Assembly: GCA_019694135.1 (NCBI GenBank)
Contig: JAIBCM010000008.1
Coordinates: forward strand, 1 to 33,656
DNA from: Verrucomicrobiia bacterium
GTDB taxonomy: Bacteria; Verrucomicrobiota; Verrucomicrobiia; JADLBR01; JAIBCM01
Reading direction: 5' to 3'
DNA length: 33,656 bases
In this document: positions 7,926 to 16,466 of the stretch, piece after piece
Layout of the letters: each line of letters begins with the position of its first letter
Numbering within the stretch: the stretch's first letter is position 1
Notes under the pieces: model-generated
Databases searched by the model: none
What the model saw: only the letters and a program-made list of their open reading frames with translations
What the model was told of the DNA's origin: nothing
Made by a program: the position numbers and the translations under genes

Positions 7926-10076
7926 ATGAAAACTTTAAGACAATCAAATAAAAGATTTCGACAACTCATCGTGTCAAGTCTTATGGGCTTGGGCTTTTTG
8001 GCTCTACCCTTTTCTATGCAAGCGGTGATTCGGCTCAATCCTGAGTTTGCCGAAAATGGCAGTGTTAATTCTGAACGCTTTGCTCTTGCATCGGGCAATA
8101 AGCGAGCGGTGTATGTTGCCGATCCTGGCGCGCTGGGAATTTTCGAGCTTTTTAGTGTTCCTATTAACGGAGGGGATTCGATCAAGCTCAGTGGCAATCT
8201 CACGGTTGGAGGCAATGTGGGACAGGTTGAAGTAACCTCCGATGGCACGAAAGCTGTTTTTTTGGCGGACAAAGATATCGATGGAAAATTTGAACTTTAT
8301 AGCGTTCCAACTACGGGCGGTTTATTAACTAAGTTGACTATCTTTCCTGATGATCGGGATGTTTTCAATTTCGCTTTGACCCCAGGTGGATCGCGTGTGG
8401 TTTATGTCTCAGATGAGCTCGTTGCTGGAAAAAGGGAGCTTTTTTCCATCGGTGTTGATGGATCGAATCCGGTTCATATTAATGGACCTCTGGCTGATGA
8501 TCGAGATATATTTACTTTTATCATAAGTCGGAATGGATCTCGTGTCATCTATCGAGCCAATCCAGATATTATAACTTCTACTGAGCTCTTTAGCGTCGTG
8601 ACAACTGGCGGAGGACTAGCAAAATTAAATCCTAATTTTGTTGCCAATCGTGATGTGCTTGATATGGCCATTGACAACCCAGGTTCCAATGTTGTTTATC
8701 GAGCTGATCAAGATGCGGATGATCAATTTGAACTTTACGCAGTTCCCATTGCAGGCGGTATCGCAACCAAAATCAATCCTCCTGTAGTCGGGGATGTAGC
8801 GAATGGATATCAAATTAGCCCAGACGGCTCAAAAGTAGTCTATCGTGCTGATCAAAATAATATCGGAGTGATCGAACTTTTCGTTGCGCCGATTACCGGT
8901 GGTGGCGCGTTTACTCAATTAAATAGCGCTTTAGTGGCCGGAGGCGATGTGTTGAGTATGGCTATCAGTCCCGATGGCAAGTTCGTGGTTTATCGCGCTG
9001 ATCAAGATGTCGATAATCAAAACGAACTTTATAGCCGCGCGTTGGATTCGATTTTAGCCACTCCTATTAAACTTAATCCGACGTTGGCCAATGCAAGCAG
9101 CGATGTGAATATACCATTCGTGATTAGCGGCAATAGCCAATATGTGATTTATAGCGCGGATCAGGACGTTTTGGGAGAAGATGAAATTTATCGCGTTCCG
9201 ATTCAAGGAGGAACAGCGGTCCAGTTCAATGCACCTTTGGTTGCAACCGGAACTGTCTTGGATTTCAGAGTGAATTCAGATCGTCCTAACGCAGATCAAT
9301 TGCTTTACATCGCTAATCAAGATTTCGCAAATCGAGTTGAGCTTTACGCGATTGGGTTTGATCCCATATCAGATTTTGATGGTGATAATAAAAATGATAT
9401 TCTTATCAAAAGGGGTAAGACCTTGAGCTTCTTAACTCGCAACAGCTCCAACCAATTTGAAATCAAAAATATCATTACACCTTTGTTAGCTAATCAAAAA
9501 GTTAATACTGCGAATGATTTAAATGGTGACAAACGCCCTGATATCGTGCTGCGAAAGGCAGGCCAACAATCCGTGATTGCTGTGCAAACCGATTTAACCA
9601 GTGAGCTTTCCAAGGTTCAATTACCCACACTGGAACCCAAATTCCGTTTCAAAGCGTCAGGTCGCGTAAATGGAGAACAAGTTCTCGTAGCGGCTAAGGG
9701 TCTCAAAAAATTGCGATTCTTCGTCGGCACTAATATGGTGGCGCACACTAACGTGAATCCGTTCCAAGTGGTCGGTTTTGGTGATTATCAAGGCGTCCCT
9801 AGTTTGATTTTGCGAGCTGGCAAATTTATTCATGCTCAAGCGTTAAATGTCGCTCCCAATCAAATCACCTTAGGAGAACCCGTGAATTTAGGTCGATTAC
9901 CAAAAAACTTTGTTCCTAAAGCCACAGGCTCATTTCTGAAGGTAAACGATAACGTGGAAGTGGTAGCAACCAAAGGTAAAAAGGTTCACGTGTTTCCTTT
10001 ACCGGTTGACACTAATTCATTAGGGATTGCGATTTTTACGAATAACGTTCCCATTAATGTGGTGGGCCCAAGATAA
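7926..10076 (+). CDS. Secreted PD40/TolB-like beta-propeller protein with C-terminal [VI]GP[RK] module
   Basis: This 716-aa protein has a signal peptide (cleavage probably after MQA, about residue 33). Nine repeats of about 48 residues follow, each with a core like GSKVVYRADQ and then ELYSVPIAGG. These resemble PD40/WD40-like propeller repeats seen in TolB. From about residue 481 (base 9367) a different module starts, with calcium-loop-like repeats (DFDGDNKNDI, DLNGDKRPDI), as in FG-GAP/VCBS propellers. The last residues are NVVGPR. The same kind of module ends the four P-domain proteins at 13097-23385. AGAGGAG lies 10 bases before the ATG. The gene is probably monocistronic, with terminators on both sides. 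A structural or binding role outside the cytoplasm is likely; the ligand is unknown. Confidence 0.8.
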   Translation: MKTLRQSNKRFRQLIVSSLMGLGFLALPFSMQAVIRLNPEFAENGSVNSERFALASGNKRAVYVADPGALGIFELFSVPINGGDSIKLSGNLTVGGNVGQVEVTSDGTKAVFLADKDIDGKFELYSVPTTGGLLTKLTIFPDDRDVFNFALTPGGSRVVYVSDELVAGKRELFSIGVDGSNPVHINGPLADDRDIFTFIISRNGSRVIYRANPDIITSTELFSVVTTGGGLAKLNPNFVANRDVLDMAIDNPGSNVVYRADQDADDQFELYAVPIAGGIATKINPPVVGDVANGYQISPDGSKVVYRADQNNIGVIELFVAPITGGGAFTQLNSALVAGGDVLSMAISPDGKFVVYRADQDVDNQNELYSRALDSILATPIKLNPTLANASSDVNIPFVISGNSQYVIYSADQDVLGEDEIYRVPIQGGTAVQFNAPLVATGTVLDFRVNSDRPNADQLLYIANQDFANRVELYAIGFDPISDFDGDNKNDILIKRGKTLSFLTRNSSNQFEIKNIITPLLANQKVNTANDLNGDKRPDIVLRKAGQQSVIAVQTDLTSELSKVQLPTLEPKFRFKASGRVNGEQVLVAAKGLKKLRFFVGTNMVAHTNVNPFQVVGFGDYQGVPSLILRAGKFIHAQALNVAPNQITLGEPVNLGRLPKNFVPKATGSFLKVNDNVEVVATKGKKVHVFPLPVDTNSLGIAIFTNNVPINVVGPR

Positions 10077-10099
10077 TTCTCATACAAACAACTAGACCC

Positions 10100-10133
10100 A
10101 GAACGTCCTGCTAAAAAGTAGGACGTTCTTTTT
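10100..10133 (+). terminator. Strong rho-independent terminator
   Basis: A perfect 10-bp stem (10100-10109 with 10120-10129, AGAACGTCCT/AGGACGTTCT) with a 10-base loop and a T-run. It lies 23 bases after the stop of the PD40 protein gene. Confidence 0.9.
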
Positions 10134-10171
10134 ATTGTGGGGGGAAAAAATTTCTGTTAGAGCTTTTTCTA

Positions 10172-10468
10172 ATGAAAAAAAGTGCTTCTGAAGAAATTCA
10201 TAGCGAAGCTTTTCTGCATCGCATGATGCAACGCCAATTAAAACTTTCCATAACTTGCGCGGCCATTTTTCTTATCGCTGTGCTTAGTCTGCCTTTATTC
10301 AATTATTATTTTCCCGAGCTAATGGCTACTTCCCTTGGTGGTTTTACCTTAAGTTGGTTAATTTTGGGCATTTTATTTTTCCCTCTGGTTTGGATAATTT
10401 CTTACTTTTTCATTCGACGTTCTATGATTTTTGAAAAAGAAACGTTGGCATCAATTAAAAGGGAATAA
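10172..10468 (+). CDS. DUF485 membrane protein (YjcH-like), partner of ActP
   Basis: This 98-aa protein has a charged N-terminus and two hydrophobic segments (about residues 25-45 and 55-80). It matches the DUF485 family (YjcH in E. coli) in size, layout and position directly before an ActP-type symporter. Its TAA stop overlaps the next ATG by one base (TAATG), so the pair is translationally coupled. The family's exact role is unknown, but it is nearly always encoded with acetate/monocarboxylate SSS symporters. Confidence 0.85.
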   Translation: MKKSASEEIHSEAFLHRMMQRQLKLSITCAAIFLIAVLSLPLFNYYFPELMATSLGGFTLSWLILGILFFPLVWIISYFFIRRSMIFEKETLASIKRE

Positions 10469-12189
10469 TGATTATGTTTTGGGGTATTGATTTATGGATT
10501 TTTGCTTTTTCTTTTCTCATGGTTGGCGCGACTTTGGCCATGGGATTTTGGTCAGCGGGCAAATCCAAAACCGCGCATGATTTTTTTGTGGCGGGCCGTT
10601 CAGTTTCGGTCGGTTGGAATGCTGCAGCTATTTCGGGTGAATATCTTTCTGCCGCTTCATTCATGGGCGTAGCGGGAATGGTGATGAAGTTTGGTTATGA
10701 TGCTCTTTGGTATCCCGTTTGTTATGCGTGCGGTTATCTATTTCTACTACTTTTTATTGCTGGCCCTTTAAGGCGATTTGGCGCTTATACTATTCCCGAT
10801 TTTGCGGAAGGAAGATTTGATTCTCCACTCTTTCGCAAAATTGCAGTGATTTTTGTTCTGTGCATTGGTTTTTTTTATACCATGCCACAAATGAAGGGCG
10901 CCGGTACAGCGCTGGCTTATATTTTTCCCGGATTACCCTATGAAATCGGTGTGGTAGTGGTAGGCGCAGTCATTACGCTCAACGTGGCGATGGGAGGCAT
11001 GAAAGGCATTACATTGGTGCAAGCATTTCAATATTGGGCAAAACTTTTTGCCATTTCAGCGCCAATTTTTGTATTGATGATGGTTTTCGGTTCTTACTCG
11101 TACCATTTAAAATTAAACCAGTCTTCCACATCGACTCCCGTTGTTATGGAATCATCTTCCTTAAAAAAAATCCTCCCACCTCAAGCGCCAGAAGATAAAA
11201 AATGGATTTCTCCGTTTGGCGCTCTAACAACCAAAGCAACAAGTGCGGCAGGTTTAACTCTAGAACAACAAAAAACTTATTCGTTGCTTTATACTTATTC
11301 TTTGATTGTGGCCCTAATATGTGGGACTGCAGGGTTGCCACATATTTTGGTTCGTTTTTATACCAATCCCGATGGAGCAGCAGCGAAACGCACGGCGATG
11401 TGGGTGATGATTTTGATCGGAGTTTTTTATCTTTTCACACCAATCTTTGGGGTTTTAGGGCGTAATTTATTACCAGAACTTTATGCAGCGACCGGTGCAA
11501 AAGGAACAGATAAAGTAGTTTTAGAATTGCCGCGTTTGGTCAATGAAAGATGGCCAATGGTAGGCTCAATCTTAAGTGGTATTACCTGTGCAGGTGCTTT
11601 TGCGGCATTTATGAGTACGTTTAGTGGGCTATTGGTTTCGATGACCGGCGCTTTAGCACATGATGTGTACGGTCGGATGCTGCGTCCGAAAGCTAGCACT
11701 CAAGAAAGATTGTTAGCTTTTAAAGTAGCTGCAGTTTTAGTCGGTGCCGTAGCTATTATTCTTGGAATGCAAGTGGAAAGGTTTGATATTAATTTTATGG
11801 TGGGACAAGCCTTTGCCATTGCAGCAGCAAGTTATTTTCCACTTTTATTTTTAAGCACGTGGTGGCGAGGCATTACGATGAAAGGAGCTGCAACAGGAAT
11901 GTTGGGCGGAGGTATTCTTGCCTTAGCGGGCATTTCACTGACGAGTTTTAATGATTTGAAATGGATTCCACTAGCTGATTTTTGGATCCGATACCCTGTG
12001 CTGCGCATCCTTTGCGAACAACCCGCAATTTGGGCCGTGCCTTTGGCGATTGGGTTGATGATTATTGTTTCAAAATTAACGCGGCATGAAATTCCAAGCG
12101 ACATCCGTATGAAGATGTTAGTCTTGCATTCGCCGGAAGGTTTGGGATTAAAACAGGAATATATCGAAGAACATCAACATGGACACTAG
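10468..12189 (+). CDS. actP: Sodium:solute symporter, ActP-type acetate permease
   Basis: This 573-aa protein of the SSS family probably imports acetate or similar short monocarboxylates with Na+. It has about 13 hydrophobic segments. The N-terminal half carries stretches typical of ActP: DFFVAGRSVSVGWNAAAISG, EYLSAASFMGVAGM and YTIPDFAEGRF. A hydrophilic stretch rich in Ser, Pro and Lys (about residues 215-260) is the variable loop usual in this subfamily. AAAGGGA precedes the ATG and lies at the end of the DUF485 gene. No acetyl-CoA synthetase gene is nearby. The gene ends 18 bases from the end of the convergent proB, with no stem-loop between. The substrate is inferred from family resemblance. 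Confidence 0.88.
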   Translation: MIMFWGIDLWIFAFSFLMVGATLAMGFWSAGKSKTAHDFFVAGRSVSVGWNAAAISGEYLSAASFMGVAGMVMKFGYDALWYPVCYACGYLFLLLFIAGPLRRFGAYTIPDFAEGRFDSPLFRKIAVIFVLCIGFFYTMPQMKGAGTALAYIFPGLPYEIGVVVVGAVITLNVAMGGMKGITLVQAFQYWAKLFAISAPIFVLMMVFGSYSYHLKLNQSSTSTPVVMESSSLKKILPPQAPEDKKWISPFGALTTKATSAAGLTLEQQKTYSLLYTYSLIVALICGTAGLPHILVRFYTNPDGAAAKRTAMWVMILIGVFYLFTPIFGVLGRNLLPELYAATGAKGTDKVVLELPRLVNERWPMVGSILSGITCAGAFAAFMSTFSGLLVSMTGALAHDVYGRMLRPKASTQERLLAFKVAAVLVGAVAIILGMQVERFDINFMVGQAFAIAAASYFPLLFLSTWWRGITMKGAATGMLGGGILALAGISLTSFNDLKWIPLADFWIRYPVLRILCEQPAIWAVPLAIGLMIIVSKLTRHEIPSDIRMKMLVLHSPEGLGLKQEYIEEHQHGH

Positions 12190-12207
12190 TGCCAAAACTA
12201 CTCAACA

Positions 12208-12963
12208 CTAAATCAAACGAAAGCGAGTGCCCACGAATTTATTCTGAGCGATTTGTGATAAAATTTTTGGATTTCGCCCATTGGCAATAATCGTCTCAAC
12301 ACCGCAACGAGCGGCTAGTTGGGCTGCCAATAATTTAGTTGTCATACCACCCACGGATCTTTCATTACTAGTACCAGTCGCCAAACAGGTAACAGTTTTA
12401 TCGATTTTTTTAACTTCAGGAATTACTTGTTGTTTGGAATCGAGTAAGCCATCAACATTGGAAAGGATAATAAGTTTATCAGCTTTAACCATGACAGCAA
12501 CATGCGCGGAAAGTTGATCGTTATCCCCCACTCGAATTTCCTCACCGGAAATGGCATCGTTTTCATTGATAAAAGGAATAAATTTTTTCTTTTTTAATAA
12601 AAGTGCCAAGGTTCGTTGCGCATTTTCATAACAATTACGACTGTCAATATCCCAATAAGTCAAAAGCATCTGCGCAGCTTGATATCCCTGACTCGATAAC
12701 CGTTTTTGATATTCAGTCATCAAAGCAATTTGTCCTACCGTAGCGCACGCTTGTAATTCGCTCAAAGCTTGCGGCCTTTTACTCAACTTCATCGCCTGCA
12801 TTCCTGCGCCAATGGCTCCCGAAGTTACGACAATGATTTCTATGCCTTGCTCTCGAAGTGTTAAGATTTGCTGAGTTAATTGAGCGAATTGTTTTCCATC
12901 TAAAATTCCATTAGATCGAGTCAAAATACCCGTGCCTAATTTCACTACCCAACGTTTCTTCAT
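12208..12963 (-). CDS. proB: Glutamate 5-kinase, short form without PUA domain
   Basis: This 251-aa enzyme phosphorylates glutamate to gamma-glutamyl phosphate, the first step of proline synthesis. It shows the amino-acid-kinase fold motifs: VVKLGTGIL near the N-terminus, VVTSGAIGAGM, INENDAIS (about residues 136-143), VGDNDQLSAHVA, LSNVDGLL and VGGMTTKLLAA. E. coli ProB is about 367 aa because of a C-terminal PUA domain. This protein ends right after the kinase domain, like the short forms in other bacteria, so it is probably intact rather than truncated. No proA or proC is adjacent. It is convergent with actP, and no SD is evident before the ATG. Confidence 0.93.
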   Translation of the reverse strand: MKKRWVVKLGTGILTRSNGILDGKQFAQLTQQILTLREQGIEIIVVTSGAIGAGMQAMKLSKRPQALSELQACATVGQIALMTEYQKRLSSQGYQAAQMLLTYWDIDSRNCYENAQRTLALLLKKKKFIPFINENDAISGEEIRVGDNDQLSAHVAVMVKADKLIILSNVDGLLDSKQQVIPEVKKIDKTVTCLATGTSNERSVGGMTTKLLAAQLAARCGVETIIANGRNPKILSQIAQNKFVGTRFRLI

Positions 12964-13055
12964 ACGAAAGTAAAATAGCTAGCGACTTTATAAAAAGTGT
13001 CGAGAGGAGAAAAACGATCTTCGATATTAAAAAATATTTATCTAACAAAATTTCA

Positions 13056-13084
13056 TTGCTAAATTTGTTCTATCCTTCTAATAT
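13056..13084 (+). promoter_or_regulatory. Candidate promoter of the first P-domain operon
   Basis: TTGCTA (13056-13061), a 17-base spacer and TAATAT (13079-13084). The -10 ends 12 bases before the ATG at 13097. No Shine-Dalgarno sequence is present (the preceding bases are CTTTTTCCT), so the mRNA may be nearly leaderless. Confidence 0.5.
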
Positions 13085-13096
13085 AGCCTTTTTCCT

Positions 13097-16000
13097 ATGA
13101 AAAAAACTCCCAAGGAACTAAAAATAAAACTATTTTTTTCAATTTATTCATTTTTGTGGATTTCACTTATTCCCTGTCGGCTTTTTGCCATTAGTCCACA
13201 GCCACCTGGTCAAATCATCACGCAAACCACTGAACATACCTTTGATCAGCCAGTCAATATTCCTTCAAACACTAATGATATTGCTGAAATTTTATTTGAT
13301 ATACAAGGCTTAGAGGGGGTCATTTGGGATGTGGATGTAAAAACTTTTATTCAATATGTAAGCCCTAAAGTTTTAACTCTTACCTTGGAATCTCCTACTG
13401 GGGAAAAAACCATTTTAATGTCTGAGGCAGGAAAGAAAATAAAGCAAAAAGAAATTTCTGTTAATCCACAACTTTATTTATTGGCTATTAATAATTCCCC
13501 TCCTAACTCACAACCCAATTCTTTTCCTTTTGAAAATATTAATGACCTAAACACCAACTTTTACAATCAGGTTCTTAATGGAACTTTATGGGACGATCAA
13601 TCGCCTTTACCAATCACAGAAGTAGAATACTCGATTACAAACAAAAGTCATCAAGCAAGTGTTGCACCGGAAGGGGCGTTGGCTATTTTTAAAGGAAAAA
13701 ATCCCAATGGAACTTGGAAATTAACTATCAAGTCAGGGGTGCCTACCGCAGTAACTAAAGGTTATTATGAATGGAATTGGACGGATCCTAATAATATAGC
13801 AATAGGTCCTTGTCAATTTTATGCCACAACTAATGAGTTCTGCGAGGCTAAACAAAGCGAATATAGTTGGGGCGATCTTAAAAAATGCAATCCTATTTTT
13901 GGCAATAATCAGTTTATTTTTTGTAATAATAATGTAGAAATTATAGATATATATACGGCAGTCGAATACATACTAAAAAGCCCTATTTATGTAAACAATT
14001 ATAAAGATTATGGTGACCCTCAAAACATCACCAATTGCAGTCTCATTATTACCACGGCAAAAGGAACTCATCCGATTCAGTGGACTAATACAGTTGTCAC
14101 CTTGAATCAAAATATTTTCAACAACTCTCTCATTAACTCTATTTTAACTATCACCAATCAAGGAAAAAACATTAAAGAGCTAGAAGTTTATACAGATATT
14201 GATCACAGTCAGCCAGGTGACTTAAGAATTTCGCTGACCTCTCCCTCTGGTAAAACAGCTTTACTATCAGGCAACAATGGAGGCAGTCCTAATAACGTTT
14301 TCGCTAATACCTTTTGGGATGATCAAGCGGTTACTCCAGCCACCGATGCAATTTACTTCAATAATATCGCCAAGCGTTCTTTGATTCCAGAAGGCGCTTT
14401 AGCGCTTTTTCTGGGTGAAAATCCCAATGGAAATTGGACTCTTAATATTTTGGATGAAGACGGTAATAATCCTAACAGCTTTGGAAAACTCGATGAATGG
14501 GGTTTGCGTTTAACCAGTTATGTAACACCTAAGCCCCCTTTGGCTTTAACGCCGCCACCTGAACCGCCTAAAACTCTTACCCTACAAACGGTTTCCTACA
14601 CTAATTATCAACCTCACAGCATTCAAAATTTTTCTACCGCTATGATTCCCTTCAAAGTTTCCGGGTTGCAAGGATCGGTTTGGGATGTCGATCTGACGGC
14701 TTTTCTTCACCATACCTCTACAAAAGATTTAATTATTTCTCTCATTTCGCCCGATGGAAAAAAAGCGGTGCTCTCGTCAAACAATGGATTTCAACGTGGC
14801 CCTTTCCCAGAAAATTATTTTCCGCAAAATTTTGTTTTAGATTATAATGAAGCCGATCCTCCTAACATTCTCCCACCTTTCCCTTTTGATAATTTTGTAT
14901 TAGCCGCTTACAGCAATTTGTTGAATGGCGTTAGTTGGAATGATCAAGCAGCCTTACCTATCACTGATGCCGATTATTCTTCCGATCTGCCTTTAGGCTT
15001 AGTTACACCCGAAGGCGCTATGGATATTTTTCGAGGTATTGATCCTAATGGAGATTGGAAATTAGAAATTCAAGATACTCGCGATAATCAACCTGTTTCG
15101 GGAACTGCTAAATGGTTCAATCAATCGGTTCAACACATGACCAGCTATCTTACTGAAGGTTTGGTTACCAACTGCTCCTTGCGTCTCACAGTCGTTCAAG
15201 GTGATTCGGAAACTAAAGACTGGGGTTTCACCAATGTCGTAGATAAAGTGTTAACGGATATTCCTCTGGAATCAAAACTTTCAATCAGTGGTGTGGGGAA
15301 AAAGTTGGAGCAAGTCAGGGTCTACACTAAAATTTCTCATCCTGCTTCAGGCAATCTTGATTTCACAATCACATCGCCTTCAGGAAAAACAGTTATTCTG
15401 TCAACAGGCAATAGCGGCAATACGCCTGATGCTTTTTTGGGGACAATTTGGGACGATCGCGCTTCGACTGATTTACGTGTCACCGATTTTAATTTTAATA
15501 ACCAAGTAGCACCCCTTTTGGCTCCTGAAGGCGCGTTAGCTTTATTCCGAGGGGAAAATCCCAATGGAACATGGACCTTGACGGTTACCGATCACCAAGC
15601 TGCAGGAATTTTAGGAGAATGGGGATTGCTCATTACAGCTTATGCCGATTTCTTGGCCCCGATTGTTGACTATCCACCACCGCTACCGCCTCCGCCTGCT
15701 CCTCCCTACAGCCAAGGCAATGCTTACATCTTCGGGCAAAAAAGTAAAAATGCTTTTCTGCTGAAACAATACGATGGCACACTCATGGAAAAACCCAGAG
15801 CCATATCAGAACTTCCTGCAAAGTATAAAATCGTTGCTGCCAATTATTTTTCAGTTCTTGATTCCACGAACCAAATCTTGTGTTTAATTCTACAAAATAA
15901 AAATGAATTAATTGCAAAAGAAATAGGAGAGGATGGAGCCACTTTAAATAATGCACCCTTATATGTTCCTACTTTAACTGAGCGAAAAGATAAAATTGTG

Positions 16001-16432
16001 GCCAGTGGTGATATTAATCAAGATGGCTATAATGATTTAATTATTCAGGGAAAACGTAGAGCGGTTACCATACTGTACGGCCCTGATTTCCCTTCCTCCA
16101 CACCTCTTACTAATAATTTCAGAAAATTAGGTAAAGTAACTGGTGTCGTAGACAATAAAATTTTGTCCAGAAAGCGAAATCTGCTCTACGCGACTTCACT
16201 GCCCACTAAAACTAATGAGTTTGTTGCCCCACCGGAAATTCTTGCCAATGGATTAAAAGCCTCACTCAAAATTTGTGGAGTCGCTGATATTTTAAAAACT
16301 CCAGGATTAGAATTAGTTATCCAAAACGGCAAACGGATAGGGTATGGTCCTTTAAATTTAAATGGCCCTTTTGGTTTTATTTACACCAATCGAAGTGACT
16401 TGAATATGGGTAAGGCAGTGGGGCCGCGCTAA
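13097..16432 (+). CDS. Large secreted P-domain array protein (A1)
   Basis: This 1111-aa protein has a signal peptide (residues 1-31, ending LFA). Four proprotein-convertase P-domain-like units follow, recognised by SPxGxxxxL, WDDQA and PEGALxxFxGxNPNGTW (about residues 45-235, 340-485, 505-690 and 710-860). Units 1 and 3 carry a long insertion between SPxG and WDDQ; units 2 and 4 do not. A Cys-containing spacer (about 243-280) lies between units 1 and 2. A Pro-rich linker leads to a C-terminal module of about 240 residues with a DINQDGYND calcium-type loop, ending GKAVGPR. No peptidase catalytic motif is seen, although P-domains usually flank subtilisin-like or metalloproteases. It is probably an adhesin or cell-surface structural protein (inference). 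It is followed 34 bases later by B1. Confidence 0.8.
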   Translation: MKKTPKELKIKLFFSIYSFLWISLIPCRLFAISPQPPGQIITQTTEHTFDQPVNIPSNTNDIAEILFDIQGLEGVIWDVDVKTFIQYVSPKVLTLTLESPTGEKTILMSEAGKKIKQKEISVNPQLYLLAINNSPPNSQPNSFPFENINDLNTNFYNQVLNGTLWDDQSPLPITEVEYSITNKSHQASVAPEGALAIFKGKNPNGTWKLTIKSGVPTAVTKGYYEWNWTDPNNIAIGPCQFYATTNEFCEAKQSEYSWGDLKKCNPIFGNNQFIFCNNNVEIIDIYTAVEYILKSPIYVNNYKDYGDPQNITNCSLIITTAKGTHPIQWTNTVVTLNQNIFNNSLINSILTITNQGKNIKELEVYTDIDHSQPGDLRISLTSPSGKTALLSGNNGGSPNNVFANTFWDDQAVTPATDAIYFNNIAKRSLIPEGALALFLGENPNGNWTLNILDEDGNNPNSFGKLDEWGLRLTSYVTPKPPLALTPPPEPPKTLTLQTVSYTNYQPHSIQNFSTAMIPFKVSGLQGSVWDVDLTAFLHHTSTKDLIISLISPDGKKAVLSSNNGFQRGPFPENYFPQNFVLDYNEADPPNILPPFPFDNFVLAAYSNLLNGVSWNDQAALPITDADYSSDLPLGLVTPEGAMDIFRGIDPNGDWKLEIQDTRDNQPVSGTAKWFNQSVQHMTSYLTEGLVTNCSLRLTVVQGDSETKDWGFTNVVDKVLTDIPLESKLSISGVGKKLEQVRVYTKISHPASGNLDFTITSPSGKTVILSTGNSGNTPDAFLGTIWDDRASTDLRVTDFNFNNQVAPLLAPEGALALFRGENPNGTWTLTVTDHQAAGILGEWGLLITAYADFLAPIVDYPPPLPPPPAPPYSQGNAYIFGQKSKNAFLLKQYDGTLMEKPRAISELPAKYKIVAANYFSVLDSTNQILCLILQNKNELIAKEIGEDGATLNNAPLYVPTLTERKDKIVASGDINQDGYNDLIIQGKRRAVTILYGPDFPSSTPLTNNFRKLGKVTGVVDNKILSRKRNLLYATSLPTKTNEFVAPPEILANGLKASLKICGVADILKTPGLELVIQNGKRIGYGPLNLNGPFGFIYTNRSDLNMGKAVGPR

Positions 16433-16466
16433 GGATTAAAAAATTATAAATAACCAGTTTCACTTA

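Noticed and set aside
7901..8272. Long minus-strand reading frame inside the PD40 gene
   Set aside because: It is antisense to a well-supported gene with a signal peptide and repeats, and shows no family resemblance or SD.
12208..12963. proB as a truncated pseudogene because it lacks the PUA domain
   Set aside because: The kinase domain is complete, with all motifs and a clean stop; short ProB forms without PUA are known.
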